Assembly: GCA_018139225.1 (NCBI GenBank)
Contig: JAGSNX010000001.1
Span: forward strand, 372,001 to 436,000
DNA from: Microvirga sp. SRT01
GTDB lineage: Bacteria; Pseudomonadota; Alphaproteobacteria; Sphingomonadales; Sphingomonadaceae
Direction: 5' to 3'
DNA: 64,000 bases
Part shown: piece after piece, positions 18,611 to 27,574 of the stretch
How positions within the stretch are numbered: position 1 is the stretch's first letter
How the letters are laid out: each line of letters starts with the position of its first letter
The notes under the pieces: model-generated
What the model saw: only the letters and a program-made list of their open reading frames with translations
What the model was told of the DNA's origin: nothing
The model's database searches: none
Position numbers and translations under genes: made by a program

Positions 18611-21167
18611 GCCGGCGCACGGGCGGGTCGGCGATCAGCGCGTTGAGATCGCGCAGGCCCTGTACCAGCGCCAATCCGCGCGGTCCGGCGATATAGCGCG
18701 GGGCCCAGAGCGGCTGGAACTTCTCCTTGTACGCCCGCAACCCGCGAAAGCCGTAGAGCTTCTCGCCATGCCGGAACAGCAATCCAGCGATCCGTCCCCA
18801 GGCAGGCGCGCTCCTGCGGCCATCGATCCCCGACAACGGCGCGAGGCCCAGCGCGAAGCGGCGATAGGCGTTCGCCTGCCCCCACAGCATCAGGCTGACG
18901 AACAGGAAGTCCATGACGCCGGACGGAGCGGCATCGTCGTGCCGCATCAGGTCCACCGACAGTTCGCTGCGATCCGCCGTCGCCCAGACGTTGGCGAACG
19001 CGACGATCCGGCCGTTCATGCGTGCCACCGCGCAATCGAACTGCGCCATATAGGCGGGATCGAACCGGCCGAGGCTGAAGCCCTTTTCGCGCTGGCTCTT
19101 CGCCGTCAACCAGTGATCCGATACCGGCCCGAGCTGCGGCAGCAGCGTGGTAACCTCCGCCGCCCGGACGATGTCGAACGTCACGCCGTCCCGCACCAAC
19201 CGCCGGTGCGTCTGGCGAAGCGAGCGCATCGCACTGCCTTCGAGCGTGAAGGCCGCGAGGTCGACGATCGCCTCCTCCCCGTATTTGACGATCTCCAGAC
19301 CCATCTCGATTGCAATCTCCAGCGTTCCGGCGCCGATCTGGTAGAGCAGCAGCCGACCCTGCGCGGCGTCCGCCATCGCGCGCAGCCGCCACAGCAGGTC
19401 GGGCCACGCCGCCCGCGCGCCGACCGGATCGGCCATTGCGATCCAGCTTCGCCCGCGCACCTGATACATCACGAACGCGTCGCCGGCCGTCGAGAACAGG
19501 AAGCGCTTGTCGCCGGTCAGCGCCAGCATCGCGTCGGTGCGCTCGGCGATCGCGAGCACGGCGGCGACTTCCTCGTCGGATGCCGTCTCGCCGTCGCGCA
19601 CGGGGGCGGGCAGGAACAGCCGCAGGAACGCCGCCCCGCCCAGCACCACGCCGATGCCGAGACTGGCGCGCAGGAACCGCGACGCGTCGTCGCCCACCGC
19701 GAACTGCCACCACAGGCGCTGGCTGTAATCGACATGCTTGTACGCGAAGAACCCGACCCAGATCGCACCGCCGATCACGATCGCGACGCTCGCCACGAAC
19801 GCCGGCGACAGCGGACGCGCGACCAGCGCCGTCCGGCGGTAGAATGCCCCGCGCGTCCATTGCAGCAGCGCTGCGATCGTCAAACAGACGACCGCCTCCT
19901 CGTAATCGATGCCCTTGAACAGGCTGAACGCCGCACCCGCCACCAGCAGCGCACGCGCCGCGTGGAAGGCACCGTCGAGCCGCCGGTACAGCCCGGGCGC
20001 GATCAGCAGCAGGCCGGTGCCAACCAGACTGGCGGCAAGATGCGATCCTTCGACGAACGGCAACGGCACCCATTCGGTCAGGTCGTGCAGCCGGCCCGGC
20101 ACCGCGGGCAGCGATCCCGACAGCAGCAGCACCGTACCACCGCCGAAACAGGCCGCACTCAGCAGCGGCGGCGCGATCCCGTCCGCCAGCATCCGCGCGC
20201 CCGCCATCGCCTTCGCAGGCAGGCGTCGTCGCCCCTCGTGCCACACCAGCGCGACGATGCCGAGCGCCAGCGGCAACAGGTAATACAGGACGCGGTAGGC
20301 GATCAGCGCCGCAAACAGGGCGGTGCGGTCCACCGGCACCGCCGCCAGCACCACCGCCTCGAACACGCCGACGCCACCCGGCACATGGCTGATGAGCGCG
20401 ACGATGATGGCCAGTGCGTAAGCGAGGACGAAGGTGGGAAGCAGATCGGGGGCTGCGCCGGGGATCAGGACGAACAGCGCCGCCGCCGCCGCCGCCAGGT
20501 CCAGCGTGGCGATGCCGATCTGCGCCAGCGCCTGCCGGGCGGTCGGCAGGGGTATGCTCCATCCGCGCCAACCCACCTGTCGCGGCCCCGCGGCGCACAG
20601 CGCCACGAACGCCGCCGCCGCAATTGCGATACCCGCGCCGATCAGCCGTGCCACCCATTCCGGCACGACCAGCGTCGCGATCGGCAGCGGGCCGGCGTGC
20701 ACGAGCAACGCCCCCCCCGCCACGGCCAGCACGCCCATCCAGAAGGTCGCTCCCGCGATTGCGACGACGCGCGCCACGTCCGGGCCGTCCAGTCCCGCCG
20801 CGGTGTACACGCGGTAGCGGGCCGACCCGCCGGTGATCAGCGCCAGCCCCAGATTGTGGCTAAGCGTATAGCTGGTGAAAGAGCCCAGCGCCGCCGTGCG
20901 CCACGGCAGCGGTCGCCCGACGATACGCAGCGCCAGCACGTCGTAGAGCGTCAACGCCAGATAGCTGAGGACGGTCAGCAGCAGCGCCGCCACCACCTGC
21001 CCTCGCCCGATCCGATCGAATGCCGCGGCGACATCCGCGAGCCGGATCTCGCGCGTCAGATGGTGCAGCGCGACCAGTCCCAGGCCCACGAGCATGACGA
21101 CCAGCGCCGACGCCAGCCATGCGCGCCGCTTCGCAACCGCAACGATCCGGGCGAGCCTGTCACGCAT
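18579..21167 (-). CDS. mprF: Bifunctional aminoacyl-phosphatidylglycerol synthase/flippase MprF
   Basis: 862 aa, full MprF length. The N-terminal ~500 residues hold about 14 hydrophobic segments: a flippase domain in the first ~330 (conserved S-H-N-L-G near 103 and S-H-V-P-G-G-V-G-V-F-E near 260), then more membrane helices. The C-terminal ~310 residues are the cytoplasmic GNAT-like transferase (DUF2156): G-D-K-R-F-L-F-S, M-A-D-P-V-G, and near the end G-L-A-P-L-S and L-Y-G-F-R-G-L-R-A-Y-K-E-K-F-Q-P. It transfers an amino acid, often lysine, from tRNA to phosphatidylglycerol and flips the lipid outward, reducing negative surface charge. The ATG overlaps the DUF2147 stop by 8 bases. The amino acid used cannot be told from sequence. 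Confidence 0.95.
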   Translation of the reverse strand: MRDRLARIVAVAKRRAWLASALVVMLVGLGLVALHHLTREIRLADVAAAFDRIGRGQVVAALLLTVLSYLALTLYDVLALRIVGRPLPWRTAALGSFTSYTLSHNLGLALITGGSARYRVYTAAGLDGPDVARVVAIAGATFWMGVLAVAGGALLVHAGPLPIATLVVPEWVARLIGAGIAIAAAAFVALCAAGPRQVGWRGWSIPLPTARQALAQIGIATLDLAAAAAALFVLIPGAAPDLLPTFVLAYALAIIVALISHVPGGVGVFEAVVLAAVPVDRTALFAALIAYRVLYYLLPLALGIVALVWHEGRRRLPAKAMAGARMLADGIAPPLLSAACFGGGTVLLLSGSLPAVPGRLHDLTEWVPLPFVEGSHLAASLVGTGLLLIAPGLYRRLDGAFHAARALLVAGAAFSLFKGIDYEEAVVCLTIAALLQWTRGAFYRRTALVARPLSPAFVASVAIVIGGAIWVGFFAYKHVDYSQRLWWQFAVGDDASRFLRASLGIGVVLGGAAFLRLFLPAPVRDGETASDEEVAAVLAIAERTDAMLALTGDKRFLFSTAGDAFVMYQVRGRSWIAMADPVGARAAWPDLLWRLRAMADAAQGRLLLYQIGAGTLEIAIEMGLEIVKYGEEAIVDLAAFTLEGSAMRSLRQTHRRLVRDGVTFDIVRAAEVTTLLPQLGPVSDHWLTAKSQREKGFSLGRFDPAYMAQFDCAVARMNGRIVAFANVWATADRSELSVDLMRHDDAAPSGVMDFLFVSLMLWGQANAYRRFALGLAPLSGIDGRRSAPAWGRIAGLLFRHGEKLYGFRGLRAYKEKFQPLWAPRYIAGPRGLALVQGLRDLNALIADPPVRRLSPAGAPPPR

Positions 21168-21588
21168 CGGGCATATGCTCGACCCGATGCCAAAGCTGCG
21201 ACCGGCAGATGAAGCCGCCGATCAGGCACCCCTTCACCTTCAACTGATTACGGTCGACCAGCGCGATCGTGGACGAGAAGCGCCGCCCCATGTCGGGGAC
21301 GTAGATCGTGCCCGACCACGTGCCGTCCTTGTTGGGCTCGTAATCCTGGAGCAGCGCGACGCCGATCAACGGATCGACTCCCTCTTCACGGGCGTCCTGC
21401 TTCGCCTGACCATTGGCCCAGCCGATCCAGCCGCACAGCTTGCTGCCGCAATCGCCCGCGCGCACCACGACGCTGCCGTGCGGGTTCATCCACAGGCCGG
21501 CCAGCGCATCCGCTGGCCGCTGCGCCACGGCCGGTCCCGCGATTGCAAGCGCCGCCGACGCGACCGCTGTCTTCCACCACATCCCCAT
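21160..21588 (-). CDS. Secreted DUF2147 family protein
   Basis: About 142 aa. A signal peptide is clear (two N-terminal Met, Lys, then a hydrophobic run ending A-V-A-Q), followed by the DUF2147 core: G-L-W-M-N-P-H-G, C-G-x-K-L-C-G-W-I, G-x-I-Y-V-P-D-M-G-R-R-F-S, and G-C-L-I-G-G-F-I-C-R-S-Q-L-W-H-R at the C-terminus. Function is unknown; the family is periplasmic and often near membrane-lipid genes. Starts at 21588 and 21582 both have acceptable ribosome sites. It overlaps mprF by 8 bases, so the two are likely co-translated. Confidence 0.88.
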   Translation of the reverse strand: MGMWWKTAVASAALAIAGPAVAQRPADALAGLWMNPHGSVVVRAGDCGSKLCGWIGWANGQAKQDAREEGVDPLIGVALLQDYEPNKDGTWSGTIYVPDMGRRFSSTIALVDRNQLKVKGCLIGGFICRSQLWHRVEHMPDA

Positions 21589-21667
21589 CGCTCCCGCTCC
21601 GCTTCCGGCCGCCTTTGGACCCGGCGGGGTGGCCGCAGGCTGTGGGCGTTCTGAACTTTTGGTCATG

Positions 21668-22525
21668 TCAGAACGTCCACTCGACACCGACCGCACCATT
21701 CCACTGGTCGGGGCTGCCCGCATCGGCGACGATCGGTGACCGCGCGTAGCGGCCGAGCAGGCGCTGGTACCCGCCGGTCGCGAACAGCCCCAACCCGTGC
21801 GTCAGGTCGCCGGTGATCGCGTGCGCCACCAGCAGGCTGGCGTTCCAGTCCTTCCACCCTGCACGATCGGCCCCATCATAGGGGTCCAGCCCGCTGGTCG
21901 CAGCGCCGGCGGCGGAGATGTCGTAATAATAGTCGCCGAAGCCGCGCCCGACCCAGTCGGCGCCCGCCGACAGGCTGACATAATCCTTGCGCGACAGCGG
22001 CGTCGAATAGCTGACACTGGGGCTGACGACATAGCTGCGATGGGCGTCGTGCACATCCGCCTGATACGACACGCTGGCGCTGACATTGTCGTAGGGGCTG
22101 GTGACGACGCCAGTGCGCTGGATGCCGGCCCATGCCCCGACCTCCCACGCCGACCGCAACTCGCCGAGGCCGGATACCCGCGAGTCCTGAATGCGGCTCG
22201 TCCGGTCCAGCCGCAGTGCCGCGATCGGTCCCGCCTGCGCCTTCCAACCAACGCCGCCGCTGCCGCGGATCGCGTCCAGCCACAATGCCGTTCCCTGCGA
22301 TGCGAACGCCAGGCCGTGCACCTGACCCTGTAGCGCGATGCCGGGCACGATGCCGTACTGGTCGGACCCGGTATAGCTGGGCACCACCGCCGGGCCGACG
22401 CCGATCGTCAGCCGATCGGCACCCGGATCCACCGGGGGTGGCGGCGTGGCGGGGCTGGCCTCCTGCGCCTGCGCGCTGGCGGAGAGCAGCGCCAGCACGG
22501 CGGTAAAGGCAAGGGGGCGGATCAT
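21668..22525 (-). CDS. MipA/OmpV family outer-membrane protein
   Basis: 285 aa. A signal peptide (hydrophobic run ending S-A-Q-A-Q, residues 1-21) is followed by a proline-rich hinge and a beta-barrel with alternating residues, ending in the aromatic G-V-E-W-T-F typical of outer-membrane proteins. The conserved V-G-P-A-V-V-P-S-Y-T-G-S-D near residue 45 identifies MipA/OmpV. E. coli MipA scaffolds murein enzymes; other members respond to stress. It is the first gene of the leftward MipA-DUF2147-mprF run, 79 bases before DUF2147. Confidence 0.9.
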   Translation of the reverse strand: MIRPLAFTAVLALLSASAQAQEASPATPPPPVDPGADRLTIGVGPAVVPSYTGSDQYGIVPGIALQGQVHGLAFASQGTALWLDAIRGSGGVGWKAQAGPIAALRLDRTSRIQDSRVSGLGELRSAWEVGAWAGIQRTGVVTSPYDNVSASVSYQADVHDAHRSYVVSPSVSYSTPLSRKDYVSLSAGADWVGRGFGDYYYDISAAGAATSGLDPYDGADRAGWKDWNASLLVAHAITGDLTHGLGLFATGGYQRLLGRYARSPIVADAGSPDQWNGAVGVEWTF

Positions 22526-22794
22526 GACGTCCGGGTACGCGCGGCGACCGGTGCGGAAGCTGTCCGCGGGATGACGAAGCGCTCATTTCGGCGCGGATTG
22601 TGAAGAACCTACTGTCCCCGCCCCGTCAGGAAATGGCTGCGACTTCGCTCAGCTACCTGTCACCAAGCCCCCCCCGGGGCATTCTGCCGAAGGGAGGGCG
22701 AGTTGGCGCGACGCCCCTGGCCGCGCGCCCGCATGACGAAATCGTCACCTCTCGCCCACCGCGTGCCAAACCGGGCGATGGCAGGAGTGCGATC
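22526..22794. promoter_or_regulatory. Divergent spacer mipA / DUF1003 with repeat-like palindrome
   Basis: 269 bases between divergent genes. It holds a sphingomonad-style short palindrome (22635-22654, minus-strand core GCGAAGTCGCAGCC) and a C-rich/G-rich block at 22667-22698. Promoters for both directions are expected, but no convincing -35/-10 pair stands out. Confidence 0.4.
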
Positions 22795-23310
22795 ATGACG
22801 ACACCGCCCCAGCACCGCCTGTTCCGGCACATCTTCGGCGAACAGAGCCGCGCGCTGGAGCCGGAGGAGCGCCGCGTCCTCGATCATATGGAGCTGGCGC
22901 TGACCGTCTCGCGCGATGCCGCCGATGTCGCCGACGAACGGTCTTCGTTCGGCGATCGGCTGGCCGACCGGGTGGCGGCGGTGGGCGGATCGTGGAGCTT
23001 CATCATCGCCTTCGCGGCGGTGCTGTTCGGGTGGATGCTGCTCAACACCGACGTGCTGGCGCATTGGGGTGATGCGTTCGACCCCTACCCCTACATCTTC
23101 CTGAACCTGATGCTGTCGACGCTGGCTGCCGTGCAGGCCCCCGTCATCATGATGAGCCAGAATCGGCAGGCCGCGAAGGACCGCGTCGCCGCCAGCCTCG
23201 ACTACGAGGTCAATCTGCGGGCCGAACTGGAGATCCTGCGCCTGCACGAGAAACTCGATCGCCTGATCGCGGATCGGGATCGGATCGGTGCGCGGGAAGA
23301 GACGCGATGA
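22795..23310 (+). CDS. DUF1003 family membrane protein
   Basis: 171 aa from the ATG at 22795 (GCAGGAG upstream). Family features are visible: R-V-L-D-H, the segment D-R-V-A-A-V-G-G-S-W-S-F-I, then two membrane helices (about 68-90 and 103-125) with F-D-P-Y-P-Y-I-F-L-N-L between them, M-M-S-Q-N-R-Q-A-A-K-D-R, and a C-terminal coiled tail. The family is a predicted inner-membrane protein of unknown function. It overlaps the PDZ gene (ATGA) and leads the run towards the two-component genes. A longer frame to 22600 would run through spacer sequence and is rejected. Confidence 0.9.
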   Translation: MTTPPQHRLFRHIFGEQSRALEPEERRVLDHMELALTVSRDAADVADERSSFGDRLADRVAAVGGSWSFIIAFAAVLFGWMLLNTDVLAHWGDAFDPYPYIFLNLMLSTLAAVQAPVIMMSQNRQAAKDRVAASLDYEVNLRAELEILRLHEKLDRLIADRDRIGAREETR

Positions 23311-23678
23311 GGGGCTTGGTCGCGGTCGCCTGGGCGGCGATCGGCAGCGCCGTCGCGGGAAGTGCCGGCATCGCGCTGATCCCCGGCTGGCTGTCCGCGC
23401 CACAATTGCGGGGGGCGGTCGGCGGCGCGACCTTCGCGACGCTGGTTGGCGACCGGCAGGGGCGGCTGGTCGTCACCAGCCTGCGTACCGGTGGGCCGGA
23501 GGCCGCGGCGGGCCTTCGGGTTGGAGACGTCGTCGCGGCGGTGAACGGCACATCCGCCCCGTCGCTGCGCACGCTTCGGCGCGAAGAAGCGCAACGGGAC
23601 CCCGTAAGTCTGGTCGTCGACCGCCGGGGTGCCCCGTTGACGCTGACGCTGCTACATCCGGATCAGGGAGGGCGATGA
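23307..23678 (+). CDS. Small PDZ-domain envelope protein
   Basis: 123 aa. An N-terminal hydrophobic segment (residues ~4-28) could be a signal peptide or anchor, followed by one PDZ domain: V-T-S-L-R-T-G-G-P-E-A-A-A-G-L-R-V-G-D-V-V-A-A-V-N-G is the classic carboxylate-loop and helix pattern. No protease domain is attached, so this is a free peptide-binding module, probably periplasmic. It overlaps both neighbours by four bases (ATGA at each end). Tight coupling to the response regulator suggests it takes part in sensing, which is inference. Confidence 0.85.
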   Translation: MRGLVAVAWAAIGSAVAGSAGIALIPGWLSAPQLRGAVGGATFATLVGDRQGRLVVTSLRTGGPEAAAGLRVGDVVAAVNGTSAPSLRTLRREEAQRDPVSLVVDRRGAPLTLTLLHPDQGGR

Positions 23679-24364
23679 TGACCAAGATCCTGCTCGTCGA
23701 GGATGACGACACCACCGCAGACTATGTCGCCAACGGTTTGAAGGAACAGGGTTTCGTTGTCGATCGTGCCGCAAACGGCCGCGACGGCCTGTTCCACGCG
23801 ACCGACGGCGGCTACGACTGCATCGTCCTCGACCGGATGATGCCGGGGATGGACGGCATGGCCGCACTGGCGGCGATGCGCGCGGCGGGCGTGGAGACAC
23901 CCGTGCTGATCCTGTCGGCGATGAGCACGCCGGAAGACCGCGTCGCCGGCCTGACCTCGGGCAGCGACGATTACCTGACCAAGCCGTTCGTGTTCGCCGA
24001 ACTGCTCGCCCGCGTGCGGCTGCTCGTGCGGCGCGGCCAGAACGCCGGTACCGCGCCGGAAACGAAGCTGGTGTGCGACGATCTGGAAATGGACCTGCTC
24101 GGTCACCGCGTGAAGCGCGCGGGCAAGCCGATCGACCTCCAGCCGCGCGAATACCGCCTCCTCGAATTCATGCTGCGCCACGCCGAACAGGTCGTCACCC
24201 GCACGATGTTGCTGGAGGGCGTGTGGGATTACCATTTCGATCCCGGCACCAACGTCACCGACGTGCATATCAGCCGCCTGCGTAAAAAGGTCGACGAGGG
24301 GTTCGCACGGCCGTTGCTGCACACCGTGCGCGGGTCCGGCTACAAGCTCGGCGTCGAGCGATAG
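23675..24364 (+). CDS. OmpR-family DNA-binding response regulator
   Basis: 229 aa. Receiver domain: L-V-E-D-D-D near residue 8, phospho-acceptor Asp at 53 (V-L-D-R-M-M-P-G-M-D-G), K-P-F near 103. A C-terminal winged helix (~130-228) ends with D-V-H-I-S-R-L-R-K-K-V and V-R-G-S-G-Y-K-L. The start overlaps the PDZ stop (ATGA); a second ATG follows at 23678. It pairs with the histidine kinase 5 bases downstream. Targets are unknown; the surrounding envelope genes are candidates. Confidence 0.95.
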   Translation: MMTKILLVEDDDTTADYVANGLKEQGFVVDRAANGRDGLFHATDGGYDCIVLDRMMPGMDGMAALAAMRAAGVETPVLILSAMSTPEDRVAGLTSGSDDYLTKPFVFAELLARVRLLVRRGQNAGTAPETKLVCDDLEMDLLGHRVKRAGKPIDLQPREYRLLEFMLRHAEQVVTRTMLLEGVWDYHFDPGTNVTDVHISRLRKKVDEGFARPLLHTVRGSGYKLGVER

Positions 24365-24369
24365 CCGGG

Positions 24370-25719
24370 TTGCGCCTGCCCCGGTCGGCGACCGTCCGGA
24401 TCGCCGCGCTGGTGTTCGCGCTGCAACTCGCGGGCGCGGCGACGACCCTCGTCACCGTGCGCCAGATCACCCGCAGCCAGATCACCGCCGCGGCGGAGGA
24501 CATGGCGCGCGGCGTGCGCGGCGACCTGATGACCGCCTATCGCGCAGGCGGGACCGATGCCCTGCGCGCGGCGGTGTCGCAGCGGGTGCAACGTCGGCAG
24601 CCGCCGCAGACCGTGCTGATCCTGACCAACGCGGCGGGGCGCTATCTGGCCGGCAATATCGCCGACTGGCCGCCCACCGCCGACCCCGGCAGCGGCGCGA
24701 CGACGATCGAGCTGTTCCGCATCGACCGCGAGGTGCCGGAGCGGATGCGGGTGCTGACCACCACCCTTCCCGGCGGCGAACGCCTGCTGACCGGGCATGT
24801 GATCGAAAGCGAACTCAGGTTCGCGCGCGCGATGGAGGAAGCGATGGCCGTGGCGATGGCGGTCGCGCTGGTGCTGGCGGGCCTCGCGGGATGGATCGCG
24901 GCGCGGATCATCGACGCACGGGTCGGGCGCACCGTCACCACGGCGCAGGCGGTGGCGGCGGGCGATCTCGGCCGCCGCGTGGAAAGCGACGGCGGCGACG
25001 ACGCGTTCGAGGCGCTGGGCCGCGCGGTCAATGCCATGCTCGACCGCATTGCGTTGCTGGTCGGCGAGTTGAAGGTCGCGACGGACGGGCTGGCGCACGA
25101 TCTCCGCTCACCCCTCACCCGCCTGCGCGCGACGCTGGAGCGCGCGCTCGCCGCCGCCGACACGGAGGCCTCGCGCACCGCGATCGTGCGGGCGATGGAC
25201 GAAGGCGACCGGTTGCTGTCGATGCTCGACACCGCGCTCCGCATCACCCGCGCCGAGGCAGGCTTGGGGAGGGAGGCGTTCGCGGACACCGACATCGCCG
25301 CGCTGCTCCACGGACTGGCGGAAATGTTCGAACCGCTGGCGGAGGATCGCGGCATGACGATGAGTGTCGGGGCCCCAGCCGATCTGCGCGCTCCCGCCAA
25401 TCGCGAGATGCTGGGTCAGGCACTCGCCAACATCGTCGACAACGCGCTGAAATACGGACGCGGGCAGATCGCGCTGAGCGCGGCGGTCGCCGGCGACCTG
25501 ATCGCGATCACCGTCACCGATCGCGGGCCGGGCATCCCCCATGATCGCCGCGACGATGCGCTGAAGCGGTTCGGTCGTCTGGATACGGCCCGGGGGGAGA
25601 GCGGTGCGGGGCTCGGCTTGTCGCTGGTCGCGGCGGTGGCGCATCTGCATGGCGGCACGCTGACGCTGTCGGATGCCGGACCGGGGCTGGCGGTCACCTT
25701 CACGCTACGCCGCGCGTGA
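24370..25719 (+). CDS. Sensor histidine kinase
   Basis: 449 aa. Membrane helix ~10-31, a periplasmic region of ~120 residues, a second helix ~155-178, HAMP, a dimerisation domain with phospho-acceptor His243 (A-H-D-L-R-S-P-L-T-R-L-R), and an ATP-binding domain with N-I-V-D-N-A-L-K-Y, D-R-G-P-G-I-P and G-A-G-L-G-L-S-L. The start appears to be TTG at 24370, 5 bases after the regulator stop. No ATG occurs before residue 46, which would remove the first helix. It should phosphorylate the regulator at 23675. The signal is unknown. Confidence 0.93.
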   Translation: MRLPRSATVRIAALVFALQLAGAATTLVTVRQITRSQITAAAEDMARGVRGDLMTAYRAGGTDALRAAVSQRVQRRQPPQTVLILTNAAGRYLAGNIADWPPTADPGSGATTIELFRIDREVPERMRVLTTTLPGGERLLTGHVIESELRFARAMEEAMAVAMAVALVLAGLAGWIAARIIDARVGRTVTTAQAVAAGDLGRRVESDGGDDAFEALGRAVNAMLDRIALLVGELKVATDGLAHDLRSPLTRLRATLERALAAADTEASRTAIVRAMDEGDRLLSMLDTALRITRAEAGLGREAFADTDIAALLHGLAEMFEPLAEDRGMTMSVGAPADLRAPANREMLGQALANIVDNALKYGRGQIALSAAVAGDLIAITVTDRGPGIPHDRRDDALKRFGRLDTARGESGAGLGLSLVAAVAHLHGGTLTLSDAGPGLAVTFTLRRA

Positions 25720-25795
25720 CCGATCGTTCATGCGCCGGACGCTCGGCGGACGGGCAGCGCACAGCACAGCGGCGGCGATCGAGGAGCCTTGCCGC

Positions 25796-26536
25796 ATGTC
25801 CACCCTACCCCGCCGCCGCAACCGGCTCCGCTCCGTCCTGATCGTCGCGGGCGTCGTGCTCGCGGCGCTGCTCGGCTATCTCTACAGCGCGGGCATCTTT
25901 GACCGCGATCCGGTGCATATGTTCGACGCGCAGGGCCCGCGCGCGCCGGTGGCGGCGCTCTACTTCTCCGGCGACACGGGGCTGCGCTTCGGCATGGGCG
26001 CGGCGACGACGAAGCTGCTGGCGGCGCACGGGATCGAGACGGTCGGGTTCAATTCGTCGACGATGTTCCGGACCCGGCAGACGCTGGCACAAACGAATAC
26101 GCTGATCGCTGAAGCGGTTCGACAGGCGCTGGCTCGCACCGGCAGCCGGCGGATCGTGCTGATCGGCCAGTCCTACGGCGCCGACGTGCTTCAAACCGGC
26201 CTCGCGGCGCTGCCGGCCGACCTGCGGGCGCGGGTGGCCGGCATCATCCTCGTCGTGCCCGGCGATACCGTCTTCCTGCGCGCCGACCCGTCCGGCTTCG
26301 TCTATCGCGGCACACCCGACAGCATGGCCGTGACGACCGCGCGGACGCTCGACTGGGCACCCCTCACCTGCATCTACGGAGTCGAAGAGACGGACAGCCT
26401 CTGCCCGCTGCTGCACGTCCGCGGCGCGCACGTGATCGGCATGCCGGGCGGCCATTTCCTCAACCGCGACGCCGACGCGCTGGGCGCGCACGTGCTGCGC
26501 GCCGTTGCTCGGTCGATTACGCCAGTTCGTCCCTGA
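25796..26536 (+). CDS. VirJ/AcvB-type alpha/beta hydrolase, probable aminoacyl-PG hydrolase
   Basis: 246 aa from the ATG at 25796 (GAGGAG upstream). An N-terminal membrane anchor (~12-34) is followed by the VirJ domain: Y-F-S-G-D-T-G, nucleophile elbow G-Q-S-Y-G with Ser126, [13 protein letters not shown] (acid region) and P-G-G-H near the C-terminus (catalytic His). Agrobacterium AcvB and Rhizobium AtvA of this family hydrolyse lysyl-phosphatidylglycerol in the periplasm. An MprF lies 5 kb away, so this may be the reverse enzyme. It follows the kinase by 76 bases and its end overlaps the convergent acetyltransferase by 20 bases. Confidence 0.88.
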   Translation: MSTLPRRRNRLRSVLIVAGVVLAALLGYLYSAGIFDRDPVHMFDAQGPRAPVAALYFSGDTGLRFGMGAATTKLLAAHGIETVGFNSSTMFRTRQTLAQTNTLIAEAVRQALARTGSRRIVLIGQSYGADVLQTGLAALPADLRARVAGIILVVPGDTVFLRADPSGFVYRGTPDSMAVTTARTLDWAPLTCIYGVEETDSLCPLLHVRGAHVIGMPGGHFLNRDADALGAHVLRAVARSITPVRP

Positions 26537-27446
26537 GCTGCCCCGCCGAGGAGCGGTCGAGCAACTGCGCCTCCGGCTGGACGACGACGCTGTCGGGCGG
26601 CACGTCGCTCAACAGCCAGACATTGCCGCCGATCGTCGACCGCGCGCCGATCGTCACCCGCCCCAGGATCGTCGCGCCGGCGTAGACGACGACATCGTCG
26701 CCGACGATCGGGTGGCGGGCATAGCGGCTGCCCCCCTCGCCCTTGCGCCGAGCCGCACCCAGCGCGCTGCGGGCGCCGAGCGTGACGTGCTGGTAGAGGC
26801 GGACGCGTGCGCCGATGATCGCGGTCTCGCCGATGACGACGCCGGTGCCGTGATCGATGAAGAACTCCTCGCCGATCGCCGCGCCGGGGTGGATGTCGAT
26901 CCCGGTCCGCTCGTTGCCGATCTCGGAGATCAGCCGCGCGACGATCGGCGCACCCAGCGCATCGAGCTGATGCGAGATCCGGTGGTGCAGGCTGGCGATC
27001 GCGCCGGGATAACTGACGAGGATCTCGTCGACGCTACGCGCCGCCGGATCGCCGAGGAACGCCGCCTCCACGTCGCTGTCGATCAGGCGGCGGATGTCGC
27101 CCAGTGTCGCGCCGAACAGCCGCACGATCGTTGCCGGCAAGTCCTTCTCGAACGCGCCGCGCGCCTCCGCCTGCCAATAGCCGAGTTCGTTGCCGATCTC
27201 CCGCTCCAGCGCGGTGAACGCCGCCAGCAGCTTGGCGACGACGAAATTGTCCTCGTCGACCGGCTTGCCGCGGAACTGGCCCAAACGCCGCGGATAAAGC
27301 GCCGCGGCCAACAGCGCGACGACATCCTCGACGACCGCGCGCGACGGAAAGCTCGCCACATCGCGACCCTCCGGCTGGCGCGCGCGCCACGCCTCCCGCG
27401 CCGTCCGCAACCCCGCCGCCGCTTCGCCGATCGCCGTACCCGTCAT
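26517..27446 (-). CDS. Serine O-acetyltransferase (EpsC/CysE type)
   Basis: 309 aa from the ATG at 27446 (GAGGAGG upstream). The C-terminal half is a left-handed beta-helix of hexapeptide repeats: [35 protein letters not shown]. The N-terminal helical half fits the EpsC-type serine acetyltransferases. It makes O-acetylserine from serine and acetyl-CoA, the first step to cysteine. No cysteine synthase is adjacent. An upstream extension to 27530 lacks support. Confidence 0.9.
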   Translation of the reverse strand: MTGTAIGEAAAGLRTAREAWRARQPEGRDVASFPSRAVVEDVVALLAAALYPRRLGQFRGKPVDEDNFVVAKLLAAFTALEREIGNELGYWQAEARGAFEKDLPATIVRLFGATLGDIRRLIDSDVEAAFLGDPAARSVDEILVSYPGAIASLHHRISHQLDALGAPIVARLISEIGNERTGIDIHPGAAIGEEFFIDHGTGVVIGETAIIGARVRLYQHVTLGARSALGAARRKGEGGSRYARHPIVGDDVVVYAGATILGRVTIGARSTIGGNVWLLSDVPPDSVVVQPEAQLLDRSSAGQLRDELA

Positions 27447-27574
27447 GCCGTTCCTCCTCGGCAGACACGATACCGAAGTCGATGCGTCGGAATTCGAAAC
27501 AAATGCTTCGTGCCCGGCAAGTGGTGACACCGATGCGGCCGATGCCTAGTTGGGGGGGATCCAAGGAGAGTAGA

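Noticed and set aside
18564..21212. Open frames of 882 codons (plus) and 802 codons (minus, second frame) over mprF
   Set aside because: They mirror the high-GC codon pattern of mprF, have Arg/Gln/His-rich translations and no family motifs.
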